Positions 23,610 through 34,255 of a DNA stretch of 64,000 nt are shown piece by piece (the stretch's first letter is position 1; each line of letters begins with the position of its first letter). The notes under the pieces are model-generated. The model made no database searches and was not told the origin of the DNA. It was given only the letters and a program-made list of their open reading frames with translations. The position numbers and the translations under genes were made by a program. The stretch covers positions 216,241,565 through 216,305,564 of the forward strand of contig VDFB02358134.1 in the NCBI GenBank assembly GCA_007258455.2, in the 5' to 3' direction. Source of the DNA: Sequoia sempervirens (lineage: Eukaryota; Streptophyta; Pinopsida; Cupressales; Cupressaceae).

Positions 23610-24620
23610 AATCCATTTATGTGTGTTTTAGGATAAGTATCACCCCATTTTGGAATTAACTGATAGATAATGGAACCTCAAGCTTCAAAATCCCCTACAC
23701 ACAGTTGCTTATTTCTTCAATCCAAAATTCTAATTTCACCATGATTTCAATGTGAACGAGGAGGTTCTAAGTGGGATATACAGTCATAGAACAAATGATT
23801 TTTAATTCTAGTGTTGGAGCATAAATAGTCACCAATATTGAGATATTTAGACTTACACAAGGATATTTATTTGCAGAAGATATATGCAAGGAAATTTAGT
23901 TGACATTGTAGCTAGATAAAAATATATTAACCTTGGCATAATTTAAGTTTATTTTTACATTATTATTAAATATTGAAACTTTTTTAAAAGGGGTGAATTA
24001 TTTTGAAATAGAGCTATGAACTTTTGAGGTCACAAATGAGGGACCTCATCCCTAATATAAGCATTCAACAATAACACCCCAATGGCGTTTATACCTTGAT
24101 AGAAAGAAAAACATCACAACTTAACCATCACATTATTGACATTAAATATTAAAAATTAAAGTTGGACAACAAGATTGATTTTCTTCTTTTTCTCATCTCA
24201 TATGCATGGTGGAAAATATTTGGTTCTAAGGTAATAATTCTTCAGAGGATTGTGGTTCAAGTATTGAGCCAACCATGTAATGCTCCAAGTTATGAGTGTA
24301 ATTGGAGTATGTTTGAGCACATACACTCCAAGAAGAACAATAGACTATTAGTGTACAGTTTAAATGATCTATTTTTATATTCATTATAACCTTTACCTTC
24401 ACCATATATAGATTTGGGGCAGTACAACTTCCACCTCACTAGAGGAGGTTGATCCAAAATGAGATTGGATCACTAAGGTTGAGGATCCTATCTTTAGTTA
24501 TGAGGGCCTTGATTGGGTTGACCAGGTGGATAGAGAGGCATAGGAAGTGGAAATTATAGAGGAGGAGGATAGAGCATGAGTATACACCTTGGATGTTGGT
24601 GTAAGTATCACTGAGACACA
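23610..24620 (+). pseudogene. hAT transposase C-terminal part with dimerisation domain
   Basis: This continues the hAT gene cut at 10,527. Near the break, in degenerate form, it reads DKYHPILELTDR and HTVAYFFNPKF, both late transposase motifs. At 24,162-24,389 an open stretch matches the hAT C-terminal dimerisation domain: WWKIFGSKVIILQRIVVQVL, SQPCNAPSYECNWSMFEHIH and SKKNNRLLVY. This domain is needed for transposase oligomers. Downstream an acidic tail (YEGLDWVDQVDREA) runs to about 24,600. Stops and a non-coding gap at about 23,990-24,150 show the gene is dead. I did not find terminal inverted repeats. Confidence 0.85.
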
Positions 24621-27467
24621 AAAAAATATCATGGTTGCATCATCATTTAGGAACTATCTCAAATGCCCACATAGGAGGGCCACGTGATGCAAGCTCCTTT
24701 GAGCCATAGACTTATTTTCTTTTTCTTTTTTCAAACTTTTGATGCCATGGATTTTATATTCCATGAGTTTTGTATTCATTTGACAATATTTATATATCTA
24801 AAATTCTAAATGTGTTATTCCCTTCACCTAAAATTTATGTTTATATTTATGTGATCAATGTATTGTTGTGTATGTTCAATCAAAGTAGCTTCTATTTGAT
24901 GAGGTTATTGTTTCTTTAAGGTTTATTTATTAAAGGGTGCATGAAACAAGTTTTAAATCCTTGAAAATATCTAAATTTTATGGGCTTTTCAATTTTCAAA
25001 GTCTTTGTTGAATCTATACCAAGTTTGGACATCAAGCCTAAGGCAAGTTTGAGTCTTGTAACATTGATTTATACATTGAGATTAGTGATGGTGGTTCAAA
25101 AATATCCCTGAAAGATTAAAGTGATAATTCCTCTTCTATTCTTTAGGGAAATATGGACAACCATCATATTCAACCAAGAAATGTAGTGACTAGTTTAGGT
25201 GTAATGAATATTAGACAGTATTGACAACATGAACAATAAGGAGGAAAACAAAAATAAATACTCATTAATGTATTTTTCTTAGAACTCCAAAGAAAAGTTA
25301 TTTATATTTTGAAACTATTGGCATAGATTCAGTGAATAGTTTTGTGAAAATAAATATTGAAGGTCAACTTAGAGAGAGAAAATAAAAAAAATCAAGTGAT
25401 CTTTCCCAAACTTTTATGCAAACTAAGTATGAAACTTTCAAATTCCTTGGAATGAATTGCACATGGGGAGCCATTATGAAATCAAAGATAATTTTGAATG
25501 AAAATTATTTGAAGGTGAATCATCAAACATTCATACTTTGTCATGCTTGTAGATAGAAAATAAAGAATTTCATTTTCTTGACGAATATTATAAAGAGGAA
25601 ATATTACACGAAGACTTGTAATGAATCATCCTATTGTCTTTTCACTTTAAATATACTATTATGCAAACTCTAGTTCATTCCATTCATCCTCTTACTTATT
25701 ATCATGTTCATTCATTAAGTGAAGTACATAACAATGAAAGAAGAAATAAAAAAATTGGATAACTCAAAATTTGAACCTAAGGGAGTTGGTAATGATTTGA
25801 ACTCTCCATGATGCCTATATTCCAAGGTGGTGTTTGGAGGCTTAAAATGATGATTTTGTTTATGATGAAGATATATGCCTTAACCCTCTAGTAATTGTAG
25901 ATGAAAGCACTTTCATAGATAGTCATCAAGGGGTTAGATCATCACATAGTTTATGCAAGGGATGTCCAATTTGTGGGTTAATTTCTTCTAACTCCATTGA
26001 TCAAGAGTTTACTCAAATATGGGATAGTAGTATACTAAATTTTATGTAAGAATATTCCAATAATACTACACAAGGCCACATAAATTCCATCCTACAAACT
26101 TTGAAAGTCTATAATGTAGAATGGATATTCGAGCATAACATATTTTTTTGAGAGTGTTTACAAGACATTATTTCTAGATCTCTCACCACAATAATTGTAA
26201 CCTAGTAGTTTGGTTTTCAGGGACTCCTTTCTTACCATCCGTTTTTTCCCATAAGTGCCTATTTCTCTCAACCTATTAATGGATTCATGTAATCATCTTG
26301 GAGTAGTTTGTAGTATGAGTCCCTTAAATTGTACATAAGTTAAGTAGGATTTTTTTGTTTTCTATTTTATAGTCTCTATTCTTTTAGTCGTGTGTACCAT
26401 TGTCTCAGGGTTCTCTCACTAGTCAAGTTTTGTTAGTGTCCTAACTCTATAGTCTAATGGATTTAAAGCATTGATCCTAGCCAAATATTCTAGGTTCGTG
26501 ATATGTCTACAATGTCCTTGTCCCCAATTAGAGCTAGTTGTTAGCCCTATATTTGATTGCACCAAATTTTAAAATTCTGCCTCAAAATTGGTAAATTTTG
26601 TAATGTGTTGAACCTCATTATGATAACTCAGTCGATCTAAGTATGTTTAACCAACTCAAGTTTCAACTCATTTGTCAAACTCGATATTCTTATTTTCCTA
26701 TGTTGTTGCAAAAGATTAGTGACACATGTTTCTCCATGTTGTTTGACCTTGTCAAGCCAAAGTAATAAAATCATAAGAACCTTTCAAGCTGGAAGGAAAT
26801 GATTTGTGTAGATTAATTAAGCATGCTGTGGCAATTTTGTAAGCCAAAACACCTTTCTATTTAGGATATTTTAGTTTTTCATGTTTCCATTAGGTAGTTT
26901 GTGCAATTAAAGTATGAGTTTCATTAATAATTGAGAAAAATAAATCAACATGATTCTTTTAAAAGTTATTATGAATGGTCTTGTATTTTTTGTGCAAAAA
27001 TGTTCTTCCAATCAAAGATTAAAGAATTTCCAATTTCCCACATTGATCAACGAGAATTGTTATTGCAAAGTTGAAATAAAAGAGTATCTGCAGTTTATTT
27101 TAAAAATTGGAGCTTTAAAAGATTATAGAACTCTTCAATTCTAAAAATGAAGTGTTTGTTAGAAGTTTTAAGTGATTTTATAATCATTGTCGAGACCGAC
27201 ATGTTTATCAAAACCTTTTTTTTGGTTTAAATTACAGTCAATTGTTTAAGATTTTAAACCCTCCCAAATAATTGGGAGAACCAATCAAAGTCCCGACATA
27301 TGTTTCAAAACTCCTCTCTACATAAAACGTCACACGAGCTCCTAGGACATCCATCAAAGCTTAACAAGAAAGGTTTCATCAATGCGATAATCAACATGAA
27401 CGTAACTTCTTGAAGCATAAGAAATTCCTGAACTATTCGGAAGCCCATATCGTTCATGCACACGATA
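24621..27467. other. AT-rich stretch without recognisable gene
   Basis: About 2.8 kb with frequent stops in all frames. No transposon motif, LTR border or host gene fragment could be recognised. Short frames such as 26,950-27,144 are not supported by anything. The right part of the hAT element, including its terminal repeat, may lie in the first few hundred bases. Confidence 0.4.
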
Positions 27468-27510
27468 CTGATAATATTTGGGATATTCATACGCTTTTGG
27501 TATTATAAGG

Positions 27511-28000
27511 GCAATGTTAGCAGAGTATGCGAGGGCATGATCTCACGTTGCATGTTCTCTATCATCTATACGAACATTTTGTGTCTCAGCTAAATGAACT
27601 TGTTTCACTTGTGTCTCAAGCTCTACGAGATTCTCAACCACCTTCTGACAAATCGTCGAGCAAATTGCAGGGTGAGGCTCCTTTTCCGCCTGAATCAGCT
27701 TTCACATTACTAGAAGGCCTGTGTAATCCAGGAATATCTTATCATCATGAAAAGGAACTGGTTAATGGGGATCGAGTTACTCAGGTATAGGTGCGATTTA
27801 GAGCCTAATTTTATTACAACTACTGATAAGGAATGCTTGTTTAAATATTGCTTTGTAGTGTGTAGTACACAATCTAGATGAAGTATGAGCAAAAGCTATA
27901 CATCTGGAAACTAATGAGCTTTATCCTCTTGACTATATTTGACAAAATATTGAGCAGATTGCCACAGACGTATTGCTCTCAGTAGTTGATGTTCAACAGG
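27511..28000 (+). pseudogene. Symplekin-like gene fragment, copy 1
   Basis: The translated sequence contains RGHDLTLHVLYHLYEHFVSQ, then ALRDSQPPSDKSSSKLQGEA, then PFPPESAFTLLEGLCNPG and EKELVNGDRVTQ. It continues across frames toward NIALQCVVHN and VVDVQQ. From memory of the family this corresponds to a C-terminal part of plant symplekin/PTA1, the scaffold of the mRNA 3'-end processing machinery. I see no intron-like interruption, which suggests a copy made from mRNA. Stops and a deletion of about 45 bp near 27,610 make it a pseudogene. It is only a small part of a protein of more than 1,000 residues. Confidence 0.7.
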
Positions 28001-28299
28001 GCTTTAGGAAAATTCGCTGCCAACAATTTACTATTGGAAAATTCATCATCATGGCAAATTCACCGTGTAAAAAATTCACCACCAGCAATTCATCTCCATG
28101 AATAATTCATCGCATATACAATTAGAAAATTTGATTTATGATAATAAAAGTGTTAATGTGATGAATTACCCATGGCAGTGAATTGCTGGTGGTCAATTTT
28201 CCATGAGGTGAATTTGTCATGACAGTGAATTTTCTGATGGTGAATTGTTGGCGGTGAATTTTCCGACAGTGAATTGTTGGGGATGAATTTGCCTGAAGC
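28001..28299. mobile_element. Foldback (MITE-like) element with long inverted repeats
   Basis: The left arm starts gctttaggaaaattcgctgc and the right arm ends, on the opposite strand, gcttcaggcaaattcatccc. The arms pair imperfectly over more than 100 bp each (about 28,001-28,110 and 28,166-28,299), with repeated aattcacc words. It is absent at the corresponding place in copy 2 (near 48,740). The flanks ttcaacagg and ttcaaaggt look like a degenerate 9-bp target duplication, which would fit a Mutator-like non-autonomous element. It encodes nothing. Confidence 0.7.
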
Positions 28300-28334
28300 T
28301 ATTCAAAGGTCTTAGGTTTATTGCTAACACAATT

Positions 28335-29390
28335 TTTCTTTTAGGTTCCCTTCTTATGGCTCTGGAACCATCTCCATCAATATTAATTGGTGGAAGGATG
28401 ATGGTTGGTCTTAGAATTGATATTGCTTTAATGGCAGAACCCTTGTACATTGCAGAAACTTTACCATCTGATATCCGGAAGAGCACTTGTTAAGATCCAA
28501 CAATCAACCTGATGAGCTAGGTGATGAATTTATGAAACGCATCCAACTATATGTATATAGGTTTGCCTGCAAAGGAAGAGTGTGTAAAGATCTTTTCTGT
28601 TCACACATCTAACAAGCGCTTAGCAAAGGATGTAATTTTTGAAAAGATTGTATTATGTACACCAGGTTTACAAAATCTTGTCAATGGGTCCCCACTATTA
28701 TGACTGTAAGGAAGGATCAAAAGGTAATTTCCAACAAAGATATTATTGATGCACTAGATAAATGATTATTTGAAAACATGGGTTTGCTTTTTACAGAGGA
28801 AGAGCAACAGATGTATGCAAGAAAGGTTTCTATTGAGAATAAAAGATTGTTGGTCGTACATAAAGCTGGTCCCATGCTTCTAGCTCATTTGTTTCCCTGA
28901 TTTGACTTACATGGTATCCCTTTGTTGCCACCCGACGACAAGGAATCTGCATTGTCTATGTTTTATCCTAGGGAGGATATGATGCAACAAGGTTATGCCA
29001 CTTTAGGGTACCTGAAAATGCATAGGGCGGTCGTTATGCAGAGAAAATTATATCGACGATGATAAAGTAATTGAGCTAGTCAAGTCCGACAAATCCATGG
29101 CTGGGCTTACTCCATATGATGATCCAAACAGACTGATTGCTACAATGTCAGTTGAGGTTTCAAGATTATTTACACGAGAGATGACAAGGTATGTTGATTA
29201 GGCAGAAGATGAGGCAAATACTACCTTGAGGAATAACGGACAAATTTTCGACAAATGGGTAGCCTAATCACTTGAGCACTCAAAACTCACCAGCTTAGAA
29301 GTGGAGGATATAGTCAAATCTATGAACCCAGTAATGATTGTTTATCAGATAAAGTTCTGTATTAAGGTATTCATCATTATTTTTGGCTGG
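28335..29390 (+). pseudogene. FtsH-like (FtsHi-type) protease fragment, copy 1
   Basis: Across frames the sequence reads DEFMKRIQLYVYRF, KIFSVHTSNKRLAKDV, the AAA+ lid, then EEEQQMYARKVSIENKRLLV and FYPREDMMQQGYATLGYLKM, and SLEVEDIVKSMNPVM near the end. This order matches the C-terminal AAA-peptidase M41 half of plant FtsH-like proteins. It is most like the inactive plastid FtsHi type as I recall it. The zinc motif, HExxH in active proteases, is HKAGP here. Stops, a frameshift and a deletion of about 100 bp near 28,493 are present. No introns are apparent, which suggests a retrocopy fused to the symplekin fragment. Confidence 0.65.
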
Positions 29391-30943
29391 TTTTATAACT
29401 TCTGTCGAAGCCTGAGGAGGTTTATTAAAACCTCATCGACTTCTGACACACCTTTAGAAACTAATTTCCTTTGAAGCAGCATAAGGGTGAGTATATAAAA
29501 TGGGTTATCAACATCCTTCAAAGCATAATCAAAGGAGATTTTATTTGAATGATAGAAATGTCTGCGGCTTGTGGAAGCAAAAGAAAACTGCATATTGTTT
29601 GATAGAAGGTCTCAAATAAATGTGGTATTATCAATTGCAATGCTTGAATGTTATGCATGTAATTGTTTTTGTTAGGAAGCTTTGCTAACTTTTAAGCAAA
29701 TGTAATTAACGGACATAAAGCCAGAGTCCACAACCATTATCAGCACTCTTCCTCCTTGCAACTCATAAAAGATGGTGTATTGCAAAATATATAGAAGCGT
29801 AGACCATTCATTCATTATCAGCACTCTTCCTCATTGCAACTCATAAAAGATGGTGTACCTCAAAATATATAGAAGCGTAGACCATTCTATATTTGTGTAA
29901 TTTAAAGAGAAGTTTTGTCAAAAACTATAACATGAAATTTTAAAGGATTAAATAGGGTGTGACAATTCATTAATTGCATAATTGAACGTGGGTGTAGGCT
30001 CTTGTTTAACAAGAGTCGGCGCTATCGAATCAATAATAAAAATATGTCATGGAAAAATAAATATGTTAATGGGTGGGTTTAAGTCTTTCCATACAAGGTT
30101 AGAGTTGCAAGAACATACATTGGAAGCTGAAGTAAACCCAAAATGTGGGAAAGAATTTATGTCTTCTATTGTGAAGTCCCCAAATCAGTGACAAAAGGAT
30201 CATGTGGTTTTCCTATATAACACAGACCTCTGTCCAGAACCTGAGCATAATCATGAGAGGCCATGGAATCAAAACAGAAAGATTCCTTGTTGGTATGAAA
30301 TTTTAGTCATATATCCATAAGTGCAAGCAAGCACCTATGATAGAATGAAAGACAATTGATATACATAGGTTGAACCTAGTAACAGATTATCAGTACTAAT
30401 AGGAAATAAAGAAGTGGTATCCAGCATATGAAGCCTAAAGTAAAAGATTATGTATGCTATTTTTCGTGGGAGTTGCATTCTACATCAAGTATTATATCTC
30501 TGAGTGCTTGTATGGTGATCACATGGAATGTGATTGAGGCGTCAAATGATAATTTTATAGAGAGAAAATTGCTCAAGATGCTCAATGATGAAACGGTTGA
30601 ATATAAGGATGGAATATTGGCAATGAAGGAAGAGGCAAAGGAGAAACAGAGAACAAAATAACAGAGATATAAACAAAGATAAAAAACAGAGATGAGCTGC
30701 AAAATGTTATATATTTATATATATTTCAAAAAACATACAATGTCTGATAACATAAAACCAAACACAGAGCTGCTGCTCTTTCCTTTTACTCAGAAAAGCA
30801 TAGCAGAGTCTCCTGTTCGTTTACAACACTAAAACTGTTTCTACAGCAACCTTGACTGCTTTTTCTTCTATTTCAAAGCATACATTATAAAACTGACTTC
30901 ACGCAAGGTATATGCCCAGCTATAGAGCAATTAATCACAATTA
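29391..30943 (+). other. 3' part of duplicated block, copy 1, no known gene
   Basis: The sequence stays parallel to copy 2 throughout. It contains a possible frame (GEYIKWVIKILQSIIKGDFI, better seen in copy 2) and the string gaacgtgggtgtaggctctt. Neither is recognised. A 78-bp tandem duplication at about 29,735-29,890 is present only in this copy. Confidence 0.45.
29735..29890 (+). repeat. 78-bp tandem duplication
   Basis: Two adjacent copies contain ttatcagcactcttcctc, gcaactcataaaagatggtg and atatatagaagcgtagacca. The matching region of copy 2 (about 50,290-50,370) has one copy only, so the duplication happened after the block was duplicated. Confidence 0.75.
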
Positions 30944-31417
30944 GCACTTGTACCTAAGAAGGTTCAAGGATTATGCTGATAGAAAACTATATGTATGTTA
31001 ATATGTTAGAGAGTATGTGTTTGTGTATGCAAATTCCAATTACATTTGGTTATATTAAACAATTAATAATAAATGTTAAATAATTGAATGAAATAAACCT
31101 AAGCAAATCTAGATTTTTTTCTTAAAGAAATTAAGTATTATTGATTATGAAATATTTGCATACAGATTGAAAGCATAAAGCAATGCAACTAAAAAAAAGT
31201 TGCCATCAAATTGACTAAAACACTACAAATGGAAATAGAATGTTCCCATCCAGTTGTCAAATCAATATATATCAGGCTTTTACCTGATATTTTGGAGGCT
31301 TTTACTGTTAAACGGTAGCTGGTTTACCATTAAACAGCAGCTGAAACTTGTTTTCCGATAACTCAACAATGGTTTGCAGGCGTGCGACTTGTTTCAGGCT
31401 CAAATTTCACACTATAT
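30944..31417. other. Left part of an insertion of unknown type between block copy 1 and element 8a
   Basis: Copy 2 goes straight from acaatta into the short-LTR copia. Copy 1 has extra sequence (this part plus 44,775-44,891, once element 6 is removed) flanked by AATTA on both sides (30,939-30,943 and 44,892-44,896). It contains degenerate direct repeats around agctgaaacttgttttcc and gtttgcaggc. No gene, LTR pair or terminal inverted repeat is evident. Confidence 0.45.
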
Positions 31418-31774
31418 TGTAGGAGATGAGGGTAACACAACATACAGCATACAGCCAAAGATATTAAAAAAGAACAGAGTTTTTGTTTAAAAATAGAAAA
31501 AGAGATTTATATTAATGCCTTGTGAAGAACAGAGCTGCCGATGCTCTTCATCTATCTTCCAAAAACAGAGTATTTTCCATTCCATTTTACAAAACAAATT
31601 TCATCTCAAAGAGACCGGAGGAAGTTTCTCGAATACGCTACAAAATAGAGAAGTCTAGAAACATTGAAGAAGAAAGTAGGAGGAGGGAAGAAAAAATTAA
31701 TGCAGTTGTTGAGAAGATAGACAGAAGAGGTAGGGGAGATTAATGAAGACAGCTGGCAAACCACGTCACCAACA
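31418..31774 (-). repeat. 3' LTR of copia element 6
   Basis: It starts TGTAGGAGATGAGGG and ends CGTCACCAACA on the plus strand, closely matching the copy at 44,416-44,769. Confidence 0.92.
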
Positions 31775-31790
31775 CTCCCCCTTAATCTTC
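31775..31790 (-). other. Polypurine tract of element 6
   Basis: On the minus strand it reads aagattaagggggag immediately before the LTR, typical of copia elements. Confidence 0.75.
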
Positions 31791-32257
31791 ACTGCCATAT
31801 ATGTCTGCTATTCCAATTTCTTCCCAGAGATGCTCAAAAACCTTCTTTGCAAGTGGCTTTGTGAAGATGTCTGCCAGTTGTTCATTGGACCTGCAAAACT
31901 CAAGATATATGTCACCATTGTTCACCAATTCTTGTATAAAATGATATCGTGTATCTATATGCTTGCTCCGTTTATGAAATACATGATTTTTAGATAAGGA
32001 AATTGCTGAATTATTATCACAATAAATTTTTGTAGGTTCTTCTTGTGGATGCACCAAATCTGAAAGTACTCTTCTCATCCAAACTGCCTAGCAAGCTACT
32101 GATGTGGCTACAACATATTCTGCTTCAGCTGATGAGAGTGTCACAATTGGTTGTTTCTTTGATGCCCAAGAGATAGCACCCAATCCAAGTTGAAGGATAT
32201 ATCCCGAAGTTCTTTTTCTATCATCCATGCTACCTCCCCAATCACTATCCGTATATC
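31782..32257 (-). pseudogene. copia RNase H C-terminal part, element 6
   Basis: Two frames (32,088-32,318 and 31,782-32,078), separated by a stop, encode the copia RNase H: TDSDWGGSMDDRKRTSGYIL, SWASKKQPIVTLSSAEAEYV, then KIYCDNNSAISLSKNHVFHK, HIDTRYHFIQELV and DIFTKPLAKKVFEHL. The acidic residues in DSDW, AEAEY and DNNSA are kept. The upstream part lies at 40,241-40,560, on the other side of element 7, and the target duplication ATATC maps exactly to the break. Confidence 0.88.
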
Positions 32258-34255
32258 TGAAATATTCCAAACAAATTTTTTTCAAATTTTCAATAACAGT
32301 AAGCAATGCAACACACATCCATTAGGGTTTGCACTTAAACCAAAACGATGCGGAATTCAACTCTAACCAAGAATGCGCCGGATGACGACGAGCATATGGT
32401 CAGAGGATCTCAAAGCAATGTTGAATAAAGAACTCTAACCAAGAATGCACCAGATGACGATGAGCATATGGTCAGAGGATTTCTATCTTCTATTATGCTG
32501 AAAGTAAGCTCAACACCCAGAATGTGCTTTCAAACCCGGAGTGGGAATGGAGCTACCATAGGGCGGAGATGTAAGATATTACAATGCAAATCAAAGTAAA
32601 TAGGCGGCAAGCCTGCCTCTTCCACTTATCCAGTGGGTATTACAATGAAATAATAGAGAAGAAGTAAGATTGCTGACAGTACTACTATTCAACTTACAAT
32701 AATTAGAGATTTGCCTACCAAATACATAGAATAAGAAAGTCTAACCATGCTGCAATATAGTATAATGTCTCCTCAATGATCACAAAGACTTTCAACCCAA
32801 ACCCAACTCAAAAGATAGACTTTACGCACGTTGATATGAAAGAACAACAACTTAATATGCATAGCCAGCAACCCTAGAATCCACTAAAATGCTCACAACT
32901 CACTCAATACTTGCCAGAATGACATGAGACTTGATGCAAATGAAAGCTACGATGATGACAATGAAGACTATACAAAGAAAAAGATGACAAATTGAAGTAT
33001 TTTTTTTTCTAAACACTTGCCAGGCAAAACAGAATGGAACAGCCTCAAGAAATGTTCTACCAATAAGATAAAATCCAAGACACCTCTAAAAAATCTGCAA
33101 CTTGGCATAGAGGGGCGCCCAAGGCTAGCAAATGCATGGGTAAACTACCCAGAACCAAAATAACTTCGCCCAAAAACTTATGAGTATAAACTTCTGCAAT
33201 ACAATATCAGCAACTCCAGATTTTGATTAAAATACAAGAAACTGAACTACAAATGCAAAACAACTTCTACAATGCAAAATCTCACTACAAATCTCACTCA
33301 ACTACAATCTAACTCTCCACTAGTTGTTGTCTTTCAAGCAAGAAGCTGAGCCAAGGCTAGGAGGCATTCATTCCTCGAAGCAATCCAAATACCATTCGGG
33401 CAGCATAACTTTACTCAAGACATAAGATGGTGAAATGAAGAGAAGAGGTCTCCATTTGTAACCTCAACAAGGAATCTCAAGAAACTTCTAGAAAGTGCGC
33501 CCTAATTCCAATTTGAATTTGACTTCAATTTCCCTCCAAGCATAGGCGTCCCACTTTCAAAGCTAATTTTGACTTTTATTTAAAATTTATCTCCTCAACA
33601 AAGTTGGCGTACCTTTCTCCTTGTGCATTTTTTACTTTAGAAATATCAAAATAATTCCCCATGAGATGACCACCCTCAAAGTCCCCCTTTTTAAAACAAC
33701 TTAAAGTTGTAACACTAGACCAAGGGGTCATAAGATGAAAATAAAATATTATTAATTTAAAATAACTTATCTCTCCAAAATGAGCACCTTAAAGCCAAAA
33801 TCAATATTACCAACTGAATTGCTAGAAGAGGAAAGCTTGCTGAGCTGATGCTGACTGGACCACTGCTAAAAATAGAATTTACTAAAAATAGTAAATTTGG
33901 AAATTTGATCAGATCAAAATGCATGCAACACCATTGTGAAGCTTTCTGAAAACCCAGAAAGAATCCGCAATCTAAAATCCCCGACTCCAAGTTGTAGCCG
34001 TCATAACTTACTAAAAATATTAAGTCTGGAAAAGTTGCCCGACGCAACTGCATGTCATACCTCTGTGAAGTTCTCTGAAAACCCTAAAGGAATCCAGAAA
34101 CCAAACAGCCGAACTCCAACACGCAAACCCCTGAATCTTCAAAAGGGACTATCAAGTAGCCGAAAACCCTGATTCTGCCTCTGACTAGCTAACAATAAAC
34201 CAGGAATAGGCTATCAACCACTGGAAAGTGTAGGGGTAAAAATGGGGACATTACA
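32258..34255 (-). repeat. 3' LTR of element 7 (left copy)
   Basis: It begins TGAAATATTCC and ends GGGGACATTACA on the plus strand. It matches the right copy over about 2 kb, with scattered differences. The TATA region of the right copy is changed here (ttacaaatgg on the minus strand near 33,450). It contains two imperfect copies of a module of about 130 bp, each starting with an A/T-rich palindrome near 33,878 and 34,008. Confidence 0.93.

Larger units (their letters stand above)
27468..30943 (+). repeat. Duplicated symplekin/FtsH-like block, copy 1
   Basis: This block matches about 48,170-51,400 from the words attcataC-ttggtattataagggcaatg at the left to acaatta at the right, apart from insertions and deletions listed here. 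Copy 1 lacks about 45 bp in the symplekin part and about 100 bp in the FtsH part that copy 2 keeps. It has gained a foldback insertion (28,001-28,299) and a 78-bp tandem duplication near 29,735-29,890. It is followed, after an insertion, by the same short-LTR copia element as copy 2. Confidence 0.85.

Noticed and set aside
31500..31743. Plus-strand frame of 73 codons, basic and glutamate-rich
   Set aside because: It lies inside the LTR of element 6, and the corresponding frame in the other LTR is broken.
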